A program made the translations under genes and the position numbers. Below are positions 47,620 to 59,794 of a DNA stretch of 64,000 bases, in pieces. A model generated the notes under the pieces. That model was not told the DNA's origin. It saw nothing but the letters and a program-made list of their open reading frames with translations, and did no database searches. Origin of the DNA: Heterocephalus glaber (taxonomy: Eukaryota > Chordata > Mammalia > Rodentia > Bathyergidae); the NCBI RefSeq assembly GCF_000247695.1, contig NW_004624865.1:990208-1054207 (forward strand), written 5' to 3'. Numbering within the stretch: the stretch's first letter is position 1; each line of letters opens with the position of its first letter.

Positions 47620-48115
47620 GCTGTTTATTTTTAGAGGAGTTTTAGGTTTGTAGCAAAATTGAAGGGGAGTACTACAGAGTTCCTACATACCCTGACTACC
47701 CACCCCTCAAGTGTTCTCATTATTAACATCTTGCGGTTGAATGCTACATTTGTTGCAGCTGGTGAGTCCTGTAAGTGAGGGGATAAACACTGATGCATCC
47801 AGATGCGTCCGCTAAGTGAATGGATAAACTGTGGTAGATTCCAGTAGTGGAGTATCACTACTTAAAACAAGTGAGCTTCCAAATCGTGAACGATAGGGAG
47901 GAACCTTGAATGCGTGTGGCTGCATGAAAGAAGCCGCTCTGAAATGCCTGTGTAGTGTGTAATTCCAGCTACAGGACATTGTGGAAAAGGTCAAACTGTG
48001 GTGACAGTAGTAAAGCCAGTGATTGCTGGGCATTAGGGCATGAGAGGCAGAGCACAGAATTTGTAGGGCAGTGCAGCTGTTCTTACGGCACTGTAGTGGT
48101 GGGTGTTGGTCACCA
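47620..48115 (+). mobile_element. Ancient L1 fragments
   Basis: gaggagttttaggtttgtagcaaaattga and then aagtgaatggataaactgtggtagattccagtagtggagtatcac, like the ORF2 3' end/3' UTR of old L1s (gtgaatggataaacaaactgtgg). Full of stops. Confidence 0.55.
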
Positions 48116-48559
48116 CCTAATGTTGCCTGTGGGCTGTGGATAATTACATGCCAGTGTGGACTCGTCTGTGGAGGAAGTGTCCACTCCAGTTTGGCAAGGT
48201 GACCTCTCCTTCCGTGGCTCCCACCCCGACTCTCCTTCTAGGATACCTCGAGCCTGGCCACATGTACTCTCCCTGGATCCAGGAGACCCCCACTTCCCTC
48301 ACCTGCTTCTGTGCTTGACTGAGCAGTCATCTTTCCCTGGAGCCTGCAAGATCTTGGAAGGCAGTGACCTCCTCAAAGGCAGCTTTCTGCTGCCACACCT
48401 GGGGTGCTGTTAGCACGCAGCAGACCCTCCGTAAATAGCTGCCAGGCGGGGGGCCAGGAGAGCCGATGTGTGGAGCTGCAGGAGCGCATGTGTGTGACAT
48501 TTGGCCCCAGGGACAAATGGTGGACTGCTGCCCATCTGGAGGAAAATCCTTTTGGTTTT

Positions 48560-48760
48560 TCTTTTGTTTGTTTTTCCGTTCTGGGGATTGAACCCAGGGC
48601 CTTCACACTGAGGCCCTTCCCTAGCCCTTTTCAGTCTTCATTTTTATTTTGAGACAGGATCTTGCCGAGTTGCCCAGGCTGGGCTCGAACGTGAGATCCC
48701 CCTGCCTCAGCCTCCCAGAGTGCTGGGATGATAGGCGTGCACCCCTGTGCCTAGCAGGAA
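48560..48760 (-). repeat. Composite ID + B1 SINE, antisense
   Basis: ttctggggattgaacccagggc, then ccctagcccttttc, is an ID-type half; gagacaggatcttgccgag, gcccaggctgggctcg and gcctcagcctcccagagtgctgggatgat is a B1 half, about 20 bp away. This arrangement resembles the B1-ID dimers known from some non-murid rodents, though two separate insertions are possible. Confidence 0.7.
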
Positions 48761-49293
48761 AAGCATTTTTTGTTTTTACCTGGTGACATCTAAGTATTTG
48801 AATTGAGCCGTATGCATCTGTACCAGTTACTTCATCAGCAAATATTTATTGGATGCTCTGTGCAAGGGAGGCACAGTGGAAGGGAAGGAAGGAAGCAGGG
48901 AAACTTTATTTTTAGAATCAGAGTGGTTTAGTGAGAGTAGGCACATTTTTGCCTTTTCCCTACTGATCATCTTCCTCTGCTTCTTGATGCAATGTGAGAA
49001 TTAAAGTGCACAAGTGTGCTGTAAACTGTAAGGCTTTATGGATTTAAGACGGTTATCTTCCCCTTAGTGTCTGTATCTTCAGTATTTCTTCCTGATTTGT
49101 ACCTGCGAAACAGTTTGAGGCTGATGTATTTGATAAAGAGCTCTGCTCTTTTGTAGTAAACGCAGACGCATGTTACTGGTAAGGGGATTTTATAAGAATG
49201 GCTGTAGGAGTTAGGTTCTGTACCTGCAGCTTCTGCTTTAGAATATATGAAAGTAGGTGACGCCCAGGACCTCACTGTCCCTTTCAACCCCAG

Positions 49294-49479
49294 GTGGATT
49301 GTGCGCTGTCCCTCACGCGCCTGGGCATGGAGCGGCAGATCCCCGGTCTGCTGGATCTGTGTGATGACCTGGTCACCCTGGAGACGCTGGTCTATGAAGC
49401 TGGCTGTGACTTAACCCTGACCTTGGCAGAGCTCCAGAAGATGAAAGACATCGAGAAGCTGAGATTACTGATGAACAGC
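49294..49479 (+). CDS. NBAS: NBAS coding exon N
   Basis: 186 nt, 62 codons, phase 0, residues 565-626, starting VDCALSLTRLGMERQIPGLL, then VTLETLVYEAGCDLTLTLAE, and ending MNS. Acceptor caaccccag, donor agc|gtaggt. Part of the Sec39 alpha-solenoid. Confidence 0.97.
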
Positions 49480-50489
49480 GTAGGTTTTAACTTTGTTTCT
49501 AAAGTGCTCTCTGTGTCCTAATTAATAATTCTCTGTGCCCTCTAATTAATTCATGTCCCTAACCAGAAATGAAATGTCCTACAAGCCTGAGAACTTGGTT
49601 AAATAAAGGACGGTTCTTGGCTGGTTTTCCAAAATCAAATGATGTGGGTAAATCGTGGAAGAAGCCCGGAGTGTGCGGCCTGTTTCGCATCCCGTGTCCT
49701 TGGCTGTTCTCCCGCTCCCCTTCCCGTCCCTCGCTCTCTCCCCTTCCCTTCTGCATCCCTCTCTTCTCCTGGCTCACCTGCTCCACACCCTTTCTCTCCC
49801 CGGCCCAACTTCCCCAGCCGTCCTCAGCTTCCTTCCTGTGATCCACGCAGTGGCCTTGTCTGGTGGCTCATGAGAACACGGCTCCTATGCAGAGATTCAA
49901 GTGTCTGCTTGGGTGACTGAGAGGTCATTTCATGATCATAAACAAAATTATCTGTGTCATTTGGAGCTTTTCGAGGGTGGATATTAAAGGGCCAAACAAG
50001 GCAAAGAAGAGTCCAGGAAGGGGGGACTCTGGGCTTTTTATAAACGAGACCTTTCCCAAGTTGCTCCTTTGCTAAGCCTCTTGGCTCACCTGACCTTTCT
50101 GTCCCTTTCTGTCCCGGTGCCTTATTCTCTTCTGTGCTTCTTGCTGGGTTAAGGTCTCTCTCCTTGCCACACCTTCCTTCCCCCTCGGTGGGTCTCTCTC
50201 TGCTCTGGGGACCTTGTGGCTGAGGAGTGGCCATGATGTGTGTCTTCCAGAGGTGGGCCCAGGCCCTTGGGGACCATAGGTCAGTTCCGGTCTGAAGGCA
50301 GAGCCAGAGTGGTGCTGTCGTCACTGTATTCCTCAGGGTGACACCAATTCATCGAGCTGTCTGTGGGGCCCTGCTGCTGTGTCTGTTTCAACATCCATCT
50401 GATTATCCCTAATCATCGGGATTTGTGTGAGGTCCTGAGACACATAACCTAATGATATTCCCATTTGTTTTGGTTAACTATACTTTCAG

Positions 50490-50663
50490 TGTTCCGAGGA
50501 CAAATATGTGACGAGTGCCTACCAGTGGATGGTGCCCTTCCTGCACCGCTGTGAGAAGCACTCTCCCGGGGTGGCCAAGGAGCTGCTGAGAGAGTATCTA
50601 GTAACTTTAGCTAAAGGAGACCTAAGGCTCCCCCTGAAGATATTTCAACATTCCAAACCAGAT
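50490..50663 (+). CDS. NBAS: NBAS coding exon O
   Basis: 174 nt, 58 codons, phase 0, residues 627-684, containing CSEDKYVTSAYQWMVPFLHR and EYLVTLAKGDLRLPLKIFQH. Acceptor ctttcag, consensus donor gat|gtaagt. Part of the Sec39 domain, which in the human gene carries several liver-disease variants. Confidence 0.97.
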
Positions 50664-51305
50664 GTAAGTGGAAACTGTACCTTCTCAAATTGTTTGGCCC
50701 TTTTTTCTTGATAGAATTAAGTTTTATTTATGAATTTTTATGACAGGCATTATAAATGACTTTCCTTTAAACTGAAGAGAAAACGGGTGTTGTGCTCTTC
50801 TTTTTTCAGCAGGATTTTGCGTTCCATGTTACCATCGAAAAGTTGTCAGTGATCGTTAAATAGAACCACGTGAAAGTGTTATTGCCAGAGTTAAATAAGT
50901 TATTCTGCAATAGAATCTGAAATTTAAATATTTGGAACTGTTTCTACAGTTAGTGTGATTTGGTGAGACAGGAAGCATTTGAGCCTTGCTTCTTGATGTA
51001 TGATTTTAATTATTCATGTGTAACATTTCCTTAAATTGCAGGAAGCCACGTGTTGGCAGAAGGACCCACCCTTTAAAGTGCATCTGTATTGCACTGTGGG
51101 TTTTTACTGGCTTTGGCCACTGATCTGCATGCAGAGCTGAAAAAAGAAAGCATTCTTGATTCATTAGTTTGGAGGGGGTGAGAGGATTTAACTCTTAAGT
51201 CTCCTGTGTCATGTGTAGAAATGAGTTGTGAAATTCATCTGAGTCATTGGAATAATTTTGTCTTCTAGTTTACATAAATATATTCACAGTAACATTAATA
51301 AAACA

Positions 51306-51428
51306 TCTTAGCCAAGCGTAGTGGCGTATACCTGTCATCCCAGCACTCAGGAGGCCAGTCTGGGTTATATAGTGAGTTCAGGGCCAGCCTGGGCTACATT
51401 GAGAGACCCTGTCTCAAAAAACCAAAAT
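51306..51428 (+). repeat. B1-type SINE, sense
   Basis: gccaagcgtagtggcgtatacctgtcatcccagcactcagg, ccagcctgggctacattgagagaccctgtctc, A-rich tail. Confidence 0.92.
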
Positions 51429-51429
51429 T

Positions 51430-53020
51430 CAAGGACAAGTGATAGCCACAGAGTTTATTTTGGTCCTTTTTTATTGGAAGGGACACAGCAGTATGGTGTA
51501 GTCCCTGTGGTACTATGTCCTGGACATTAGACTGAGGTCAAGGAAGACACTTAGGGCTGCTCCACTTTGAAACTCCAGTTGAATCTACTTCCTGCTACTT
51601 TGATAAAATGGGAACTCTAGGAAAATATACAGTCTCTAGTCACAGTGGAAAGGAAAGCATTGCCTTATCTTAGAGCATTTTTGTGTTTGCTTCTGAAAGT
51701 ATCAGCTATCAGAAACACATCTGTTTCTTGGTTATTCAAAAGCTCCTGTCCTCTCTTAAGCAGTTTGCTCTTGTGGTGTGTGGTTTTCGGCTTGGGGAAG
51801 TTTACTGGGAGCCAGGTGGGTTGCTCACGGCAGCAGAATCCTGTGTGAGGAGCGGGATGGATTGAAGGTGAATGTTTTATGAGGAAGGAAGAAGTAACTC
51901 TAAATTCTTTCCCATCATCTTGTTTGTGATCCTTCTTCCTTACAGAACCATGTAAATCCTTTGTACACAGTCAGCATTTTGTTGTTTTTGCCTGGCAGTT
52001 TAGCATGTGCCTTTTGAATAAAACATAGAGCCATTTGCCTCTGCTGAAATATGTGAACATCAAAGCAAGAAAGTGATGTCATCGGGTTCTTTATTTCCGA
52101 TCCAAGTCACCTATTTCTCTTTGTGTTTCCTTCCTGAGATGTGCACCTTTCATGCTGTGGTCTTGGGAAGTTCCAAGGGCCACCATTGCTGTATTGCGCT
52201 GGGCTCTCAGGGGACAGGACGCTTCTTCACTTCCGGTCTCCTCTGCAGCCTGCTTGTCTGGGCGTGTGAGTCATTCACCGGGCACTTGCTAGCTCTCCAC
52301 TTACTTATGGGCCATTCCCTTTGTTTAGAGGGGTCACTCTCCCCTCTTCTTCACTGCACAAATCATGGTGTTCTTCAGGGGCCTGCTCTGGGATTTTCTC
52401 TGTTGTGAAATCTTCCATCATCTATCTGTGCTGGGAGGTCCTTGTGCTCGCCTCTGTTGTGACCTTTCCCACCCTGTGTTGGGATTGTTGTCCATGTTTG
52501 CTTTTTCTCCTTGCTTCTTTGTGTGGCCTCGCTTCTCATTGATCTCCGTATGACCAGAGATGAGCACGGTGCCCACCGGAACAGATGGTGCTCTTGAGAC
52601 CATGCACTCAGTGCCGTGTGATGGGACAAGCCAATGACCTATTGAAACTGCCTTCGTTATGGTGCTTTATATCACTTGATTCCCTTTGTGTGCTTCACTA
52701 GAATTGCTCTGGGAGCACTGTTTGTGTCTTACTTGATTGCCTGCAACTTGCTTTGGATCTGCCATGGGTCATCAGAGTATGTGAATGATGTAGCAGGAGC
52801 ACAACTCTGTTTCAGACAGCTCGGACCAGGTTATGCTGCGGTAACAGATGATCTCTAAAGCTTAGCTTTTCGTAACCTCAGACATTGATTTCTCACATGT
52901 GTCATGTCTGGTCCCTCTCCGCTGTGTCCATGTCTTCTTCACCTGGAGGCACAGGCAGATGAAGCAGCCTCCTTTTCCGTTGTGTGGGTCAGGAACCACT
53001 CAGTGTTTTGTAAAGCTTTG
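51430..53020. other. Intron interval without recognised features
   Basis: Unique-looking sequence with only short overlapping ORFs. I see no exon or mobile element. Confidence 0.5.
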
Positions 53021-53039
53021 CTCAAAAGTAACTCAACTT

Positions 53040-53122
53040 GGGCCGGGGATTTAGCTCAGTGGTTCCACTGCCTGCCTTGCAGGCACAAGGACCCAAGTTC
53101 GATCCCCAGTACCAGAAAAAAA
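53040..53122 (+). repeat. ID-like SINE, sense
   Basis: gggccggggatttagctcagtgg, then cccaagttcgatccccagtacc and an A tail. Near-match flanks AAGTAACTCAACTT (53027-53039 region) and AAGTGGCTCAACTT (53122-53134 region) form a diverged duplication. Confidence 0.93.
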
Positions 53123-53849
53123 AGTGGCTCAACTTACATAGTCACATTTCACAGGCTGAGGAAAATCTCCTGGCCAGTCTGATGTTCCATGGGCAGGAAG
53201 AACAGTCTCTCCCAGAAGAAGGGGAGGGGACATTTGGGAACCATAATGCTGTGGGCCAGACTCACAGTGACAAAGGGATGGGTGTAGAAACTTATCCAGG
53301 TTCCACCGTGGTGGTCATCTGCTGGGCTCCTGTTCAGCCTCCTCCTGCTCTGTTTCGTAGCATCCCAAGCACTCGTCTCTGTAGGCCATTGCTTTCACTG
53401 GACTGTCCCTTCAGAAAGTGAAACTGCATATACCTAGCCCCATTCTGGAGAGAAGTGACTTGGGGACAGGAGCATCTGCCTTCTGATGTGTAGCACGTTT
53501 CCAATGTGTCTGTGCATCAGAACTATATACATTTTTTAAGTAATGAGAGTTTTCTATGGCCAATCCAGACCTAATGGAGTAAAACCTGGTGGGTGAGATT
53601 TCGGTATAGCCTTTGGCAGTCTACCCACTGATTCTGTGGGATCCAGGGCTGGGAACATCTGCTTGAGATACCTGGTTCTTCTTTTAAGAAATGGGAATTT
53701 GCAGTTGAGAGATGGCGGCCATCGCAGATAGAGCATTCCTGCTGTTCCTCTCCTACCAGAGTGGCAGCAGGGGTGCCAGCTGCTGCGGCTCGCTGACTAC
53801 TGGCTGCTTCCCGGGGCTGGGAGTCAGCCACCAGTGGCAGCAGCAACAC

Positions 53850-53995
53850 TACCGGACGGGTCTCACTATGTAGTTCAGGCTGGCCTTGAACTTACTACAT
53901 AGCTCAGGCTGGCCTTGAATTTACAACAATCCTCCTGACTCAGCCTCCTAGTTGGTAGGATTATAGGCATGTCCCACAACATGTGGCAAAATGTG
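53850..53995 (-). repeat. B1-type SINE, antisense, with internal duplication
   Basis: gtctcactatgtagttcaggctggccttgaactt, a second agctcaggctggccttgaattt, then gactcagcctcctagttggtaggattataggc. Confidence 0.9.
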
Positions 53996-54074
53996 AAACC
54001 TTTTGAGCACTGACATCATGCCACAGTGGAAAATTTCACACTTGACCTACTGTAAAGAACTATAGTCACAGAAC

Positions 54075-55655
54075 AAGTGCATTAAAAAAATTGTGTAAGC
54101 ATGGTACTGGCAAAGAAACAGACCCGAGGACCCGGGGAATGGATGAGAAGATCCAGAAACAGCTGCAGACACGCTCAGCCACCTCATCTTTGACAAAGGA
54201 GCCAACCACCCTCACTGGAGGAAAGACAGCCTCTTCAATAAATGGGGTTGGGAGAACTGGGTTTCAACCTGCCAGAGATTATAACTAGACCCCTATCTTT
54301 CACCAAGCACTAAACCAAAATTGAAGTGGATTAAAGATCTAAATATTAAAACAGAAACACTAAACTTACTGGAAGATAAGTTAGGTAGAACTCTTGAAGA
54401 CATTGGCATAGGAAAAGACTTTATGAACAAAACCTCATTAGCACGGGAACTTGCACAAAGAATGAACAACTGGAATCTCATCTTATTAAAAAGCTTCTGC
54501 ACTGCAAGAGAAACCACCAACAGAGCTCAGAGACAACCTACAATGTGGGAAAAGATTTTTACCAGCTGTTCTTCAAACAAAGGTCTACTATCTAGAACAT
54601 ATAAAGAACTCAAAAAAATCAGACTCCCTAAATATAAAGACCCAATTCAAAAATGGGCGTCTGAAATGAACAGACATTTCTCAAACAAGTAAAAGCAGCA
54701 AATAAATATATGAAAAAATGTTCAACATCATTGGTCATTTGAGAGATGCAGATGAAAACAATGCTGAGATTCCACGTCACCCCAGAAAGAATGGCTGCTA
54801 TCAAGAAATCAACCACAGTGGTTCTGGCGCCTGCCTTGCAAGCAGAAGGACCCGAGTTCGATCCCTGGTACCAAAAAAAAAAAGAAAAAAGAAAAAAAGA
54901 AATCAACCAATAACAAATGCTGGCGGGGATGTGGGGAGAAAGGAACCCTTCTCCATTGTTGATGGGAGTGTAGACTGGTGCAACCACTGTGGAAATCAGT
55001 ATGGAGATACCTCAGAAAACTAGGATTAGAGGTCCCATTTGACCCAGCTATCCTTCTGCTGGTTATCTTCCCAAAAGAATTAAAAGAATCATATCACAGC
55101 AATATATGCACACCCATGTTTATAGCGGCACAGTTTGTAATAGCTAAAACTTGGAAATAGTCCAAATGCCCATCAACTAGAGACTGGAGAAAGAAGATGT
55201 GGTTTTTCTATAAAATGGAGTACTACTCAGCCATAAAGAATGAGAAACTAGAGACATTTATAGCTAAGTGGATGCACATTGAGGTCATACTCTTTAAGTG
55301 AAATAATAGGGCACACATGAATAAATATCAAATAGTTTCTCTGGTGTGAAAAACTAAAAGTGTAAATAAGGTTCAAATGGTATAATTGATAATTTGAAAT
55401 AGGAAGAAAAGGTCCAAAGGAGCAGGGGAAGTGGAAAGGGTAGGGGAAAGGAAAGAAGGGAAAAGAAAAAATTTGATGAAAGGAGAAAATGGAAATGAAG
55501 TCTTTGTTAATAGGGAAGGGTGGAGGGGGTGAAGGGAGGGCAGGGAAATGGGGAAAAAATAAGAACCAAGATACATCATGTAAAGGTACAAGATCCCAAA
55601 GCTGAATGTAACTGTATTGTATACCTAAAATGTACCAATAAACTTAGTAGAAAAG
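54075..55655 (+). mobile_element. L1 3' portion (ORF2 C-terminus and 3' UTR), sense
   Basis: The 54321-54692 frame (123 codons) is the ORF2 C-terminal region, containing MKWIKDLNIKTETLNLLEDK and MNNWNLILLKSF. It continues with the ORF2 end through about 55300 and the purine-rich 3' UTR ending aaatgtaccaataaac and A-rich sequence. 5'-truncated at about 54075 and interrupted by an ID element. The coding part contains stops, so it is dead. It is the youngest-looking L1 in the window. Confidence 0.92.
54816..54896 (+). repeat. ID-like SINE inserted in L1, sense, 5'-truncated
   Basis: It starts within the element at cagtggttctggcgcc, then cccgagttcgatccctggtacc and an A-rich tail. Duplication AAGAAATCAACCA at 54803-54815 and 54897-54909. 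The A-box is missing. Confidence 0.95.
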
Positions 55656-55919
55656 AAAAAGAAATGGGAATTTACTACTTGTAGTAGCTTTGTTAGGTCC
55701 ATCATTTTAGGTTGTTTCTGATTATGTGATTTAGTGGGTAAGTTTGATCTTTCCTAATTGGATGCTTACCGTAGAATATAAACTCAGGAAAATATAAAGA
55801 TAGAAACAGACAGAATCATTGGGTAAATATTCTGAAAATCCATCCACTGTAAAATATGTGAAAGTACTCATGAAATTAGTAAAAATTTGTTTAGTTGGAT
55901 ACTCAACTTTTAAGAGAGT

Positions 55920-56720
55920 AAAGGAAAACCTCCTGGCCAAACTGAGGAGGGAGGAAGTCAGAGAAATACTCCTGAGGAGGAGGCATTGGCTGCTTGGGGT
56001 GGGGACAGGGCTTGTAAGTTTGGGTTCTACACTTGAACAGTTGCCTTGTCTGTAAGAGTGCAGGGCAGAAATGCCCACACCAATGGCAGCAGAGGAACTG
56101 GATCCTGCCCTGTGTGCGCTGGGTGAGGCTGGGGACTGGCACTGTCCCTTCTGGAGCACATGTAGCTGCAAACCTGCCTAACTTGGTGTAGTTTGAATTT
56201 ATTCTGCCCGGTGATCTCTGGAAACATCAGCCCTGGCTACTGCTGTATTTAGTTGGCTTGTTGGAGCGTAAGTAGAACTTCTTCGAGGGATTCACATTTG
56301 TCCAGGTCTCAGAATTCTCAGACATGAAGCCTGGTGAAGAGGCATTTACGATCCAGTTTACAAAACACAAAAGGAAAACCAACTATGAGGAAGATCGAGC
56401 AGGCAGACGTTCATCCCCTCTGGTGTAACAGCCTATCAGATACAGGCTACTGAAATGAATGCACTACAGATTTAAGACATCAGGAAGGAAACAGAAATGT
56501 AAAATGTAAGGAAACGAGAAAGGGGCATAAGATTTGAAAAAGAACCAAAGAGTACTTCTGGAATTGAAATATAGTTGTAGAAACAAGAACCCAACTGGAT
56601 GTGTGTGAAAGAATGTATGACACAATTTAAGAAAGGACTGAAATTGGAAAACAACTGAAGAGATAAAATGCTTTTAAAGATAAATGAAAACTAAGTTTGT
56701 GGTTTACAGACCCATCCTGA
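55920..56720 (+). mobile_element. Possible old L1 internal fragment
   Basis: A-rich sense-strand sequence with segments such as ggaattgaaatatagttgtagaaac and gaaaggactgaaattggaaaac resembles L1M/HAL1 internal regions. It forms the target into which the RBM7 retrocopy inserted. Tentative. Confidence 0.3.
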
Positions 56721-56736
56721 GAGAATTATCAGCAAG

Positions 56737-58846
56737 AGATGGGGCAGCGGCTGCGGAAGCGGACCGCACTCTCTTTGTGGGCAACCTTAAAACTAACGTG
56801 ACCGAGGAGCTGCTTTTCGAGCTGTTCCCCCAGGCTGGGCCAGTAGTAAAGGTGAAAATTCCAAAAGATAAGGATGGTAAACCGAAGCAGTTTGCGTTTG
56901 TGAATTTTAAACACAAAGTATCTGTTCCTTATGCAATGAATCTACTTAATGGAATCAAACTTTTTGGAAGGCCCATCAAAATTCAGTTTAGATCAGTAAG
57001 TAGTCATGCCTCACAGGATATCAGTTTATCATACCCCCAGCATCATGTTGGAAATTCAAGTCCTACCTCCACATCTCCTAGCAGATATGAAAGGACTGGA
57101 GATAGCATGACACCATCATCACAGATAATTCAGATTATTCTCTTCTCCAGAAAATTATCAGAGATAAACAGTGATGAACAATGTTTTAAGACAGATGTCA
57201 TATGGTCGGAAATATGGTTCTCTATATGTGGATCAATCAGAATCTTCACCATTGGTTCAGTCACACAATCATACTTTTAACCAGTCTTCAAGCTCCCAGT
57301 GGCGCCAGAACACACCACCATCACAGCGTAAAATCAGACAGAATTCTCATCCCTACCTAGCAGATAGACATTATAGCCGAGAATAGAGTTACTCCAATCA
57401 TGGGTCTGACCACCATTACAGAGGAAGCAGAGAAGACTTCCTCTACAAAGATAGGAATCATGATGGCTGAGCCATGATCATGATAACAGAAGGAACAAGT
57501 GGTAGAGATGGAAAATGACGCTCATCTCGACACTAGCCAATATTTAAAGGGCATTGTTTTATAGGGCCATTTTAGGCTCTTTACACTAAATTGAGCTGAA
57601 AATAATTTGAAAAACTGTACAGAGGAGCTTTTCCAGTTGCCACATTTGTTTTTTTAAAAATGGATAGCTGCAGTTTAATACAGAAATGGGAAGAATTGTG
57701 GTTCCAGTCTTACTTCATTAACAACCTTTCACCTCAGGGCTTTGTGAAGAGGAAAGGGTTTTATGCAAAAGAAAGTGCCACAGTTCCTAATCATCTAGAC
57801 AGCTTCAGAAGGGTGGACTGTGTAGCAGACATGATTTAAAAAAATGCAATGTTTAGATTTTGAAAAAAAAATTTATAGTAAAAGACACACATCTCTATAT
57901 TGCCATAATGGCATTGTGTCTTTTACTGTAACAAATTTAAAAAATCTAAACATTCCCATATACTTTGATCAGACCTCATACATAGATGGTTGTATTATAA
58001 AGCAAATATTTTAATTTTTAGTACTGCAAGAAATTCCGTGCTAAGTGAATCCAGTTTTGATGTATATAATAGGAAGTCCATATTGATAGCTATCAGCTAA
58101 TCAGATGGCTATCTGTATTTTGTTAATAAATTAGAAGATACAATTTTTGAGTGGTATTTTAAGTTTCAGAAAGTTTTTGGTTGTTAGAGGATAAACCATT
58201 TTGGTTAATTTAGAGAATTTAAGTATAAGTTCTGTGAGATGTTCTTTGTAGCTTTACCCTGTATAAGTATAAATTTACATATGCTATTTCATTCTAAAAT
58301 TTTAGAAATTTTTTATTAAATCATATTTGATGTATGACTGGTCACTCAGGAAGTTAAGTATCTGTATGTGAAATATCTGTATGTGTATATTTTTACATGG
58401 AAAATTACAGTATTAATGTAAATTTGCTTTTTCAGGAAGAACAAAAATATCCAATGCATACTCATAAAATAGTAAAATGTTTTACTGAAAGTATTCTTTT
58501 TGGGAAAAAAGACTCATGAAGTTTTTATGTGCTGCCTCTGTTACTCAAATTTCAGAAATTTTGACATTTTCCGAGTGACCAAAACCTGTACCAAGGACAC
58601 ATTTTATTACAGAGATTATACAAGTTGATTTTTGTTTAAACATTGGAAAGAATTTAATGTAACATTTTACTGCTTTAAAAATTTTCAAACCTTAAAACTT
58701 TTTATGTATCAAGATGTTATTTCCCTTTCATTACAAAATTGTTTATAAAATTCATTCCTTGAAAAATTTGGATCCTTTTTAAATACTAATCTCAGCATTT
58801 GTACTGTCACTTTTTAATGTATTAAAAACATAAAAAGGAAAAAAAA
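56737..58846 (+). pseudogene. RBM7: RBM7 processed retrocopy (5' end at start codon, with 3' UTR and poly(A))
   Basis: An intronless copy of RBM7 (RRM protein of the NEXT RNA-exosome adaptor with ZCCHC8 and MTREX) in sense inside NBAS. The copy starts 2 nt before the parental ATG, carries about 0.7 kb of coding and 1.3 kb of 3' UTR, and ends in an A-rich tail at about 58829-58846. The duplication AGAATTATC(A/G)(G/A)CAAG matches at 14 of 15 positions (56722-56736, 58847-58861). Lesions: one G lost directly after the ATG, a further frameshift near 57135, and CAG to TAG at about 57385. Even so, an ORF beginning upstream in flanking DNA (56684-57280, 198 codons) reads through the RRM in frame: LFVGNL (RNP2, residues 30-35) and KQFAFVNF (RNP1, 69-76) are intact. 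Confidence 0.95.
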
Positions 58847-59374
58847 AGAATTATCAACAAGTATTCATCATGGAGAAGGAAATATCCAAAAATAGATATA
58901 AGGGTGGTGGAAATTGTTTTTAGGAAATTTAGTAAATATGAGAAAAATATAAGCCAGCATTCTGTTAATAATCATGAAAATAGTGGGAGAGAAACTTAGT
59001 AAAGATGTGGAAAGCACAAGGAGTGTCCATCAATAATTACAAACACAATGCAGTACAGGCGAGGCGGAGGGATAAAATGGGGTTGGGCAGAGAGAGTCTC
59101 AGGGTCTCAGGGTCTGCACTGCTCAGGTGTTGGGTGACAGAGACACTGACATAGTCATTGAAGGCTCAAGTATGCTTGTCACTTGACTTATTGTATTTTA
59201 TTCTGAAGTGTATAGCACTTGTGGTGATCGGAATAATGACCCCCAAAATGTCTAATCTTAATTCTGGAGCCTGTTATGATGTACTTTACCTGCCCAAAGG
59301 ACCATGCACCACTGATGAAGCCAAGAACCTGGAGCTTTCTTGGCTGTCTAGTTGGGCCCAGTCTAAAGCCACTT

Positions 59375-59765
59375 TTATGGCTTGTGTTTAGATGTCCCCC
59401 TAAAGCCTCACGTGGATGAAGTGGGGCTTTCTCTTTCAGAGGTGGCTGAATCTAGAGTTTGTGATGCTGAGATTAAGGGTGTGTTATTACTAATCTGATA
59501 CACTTGAGTGATTGGTTTGGCACCACCTTGATCCCGGTAGTCTGGATGGGATAATAGGGGCAGAAAAATGCTGCTAAGGCCCCTTGTTGCTTTTGCTACT
59601 TTGTGTGTGCCATATTGTTTCTCCTCTGCGATGCCTGTTTGGTGTCCCTGCCTTGGAGCCAGCCGATTATGGGCTGAAACCTCTTCAAACTATGAGCTAA
59701 ATAAACCTTTTCCCCCGTAACTTCGGGTGTTGGGTATTTTGTATTAGCAACGATATAATAGTAAC
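59375..59765 (+). mobile_element. ERVL-MaLR-type LTR, sense
   Basis: Reverse complement of the family at 3329: atggcttgtgtttagatgtcccc at the start, gagctaaataaaccttttcc (AATAAA) and a terminal U5-like segment ending tagtaacta. The ataaaccttttcccc...ttgggtattttgt order matches MST/THE1-type LTR ends. Termini decayed. Confidence 0.75.
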
Positions 59766-59794
59766 TACCCCAGTTGCTAATCTCAAGGATTGAT

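Noticed and set aside
49824..50324. 166-codon minus-strand ORF
   Set aside because: No motif, lies between NBAS exons N and O, composition like intron.
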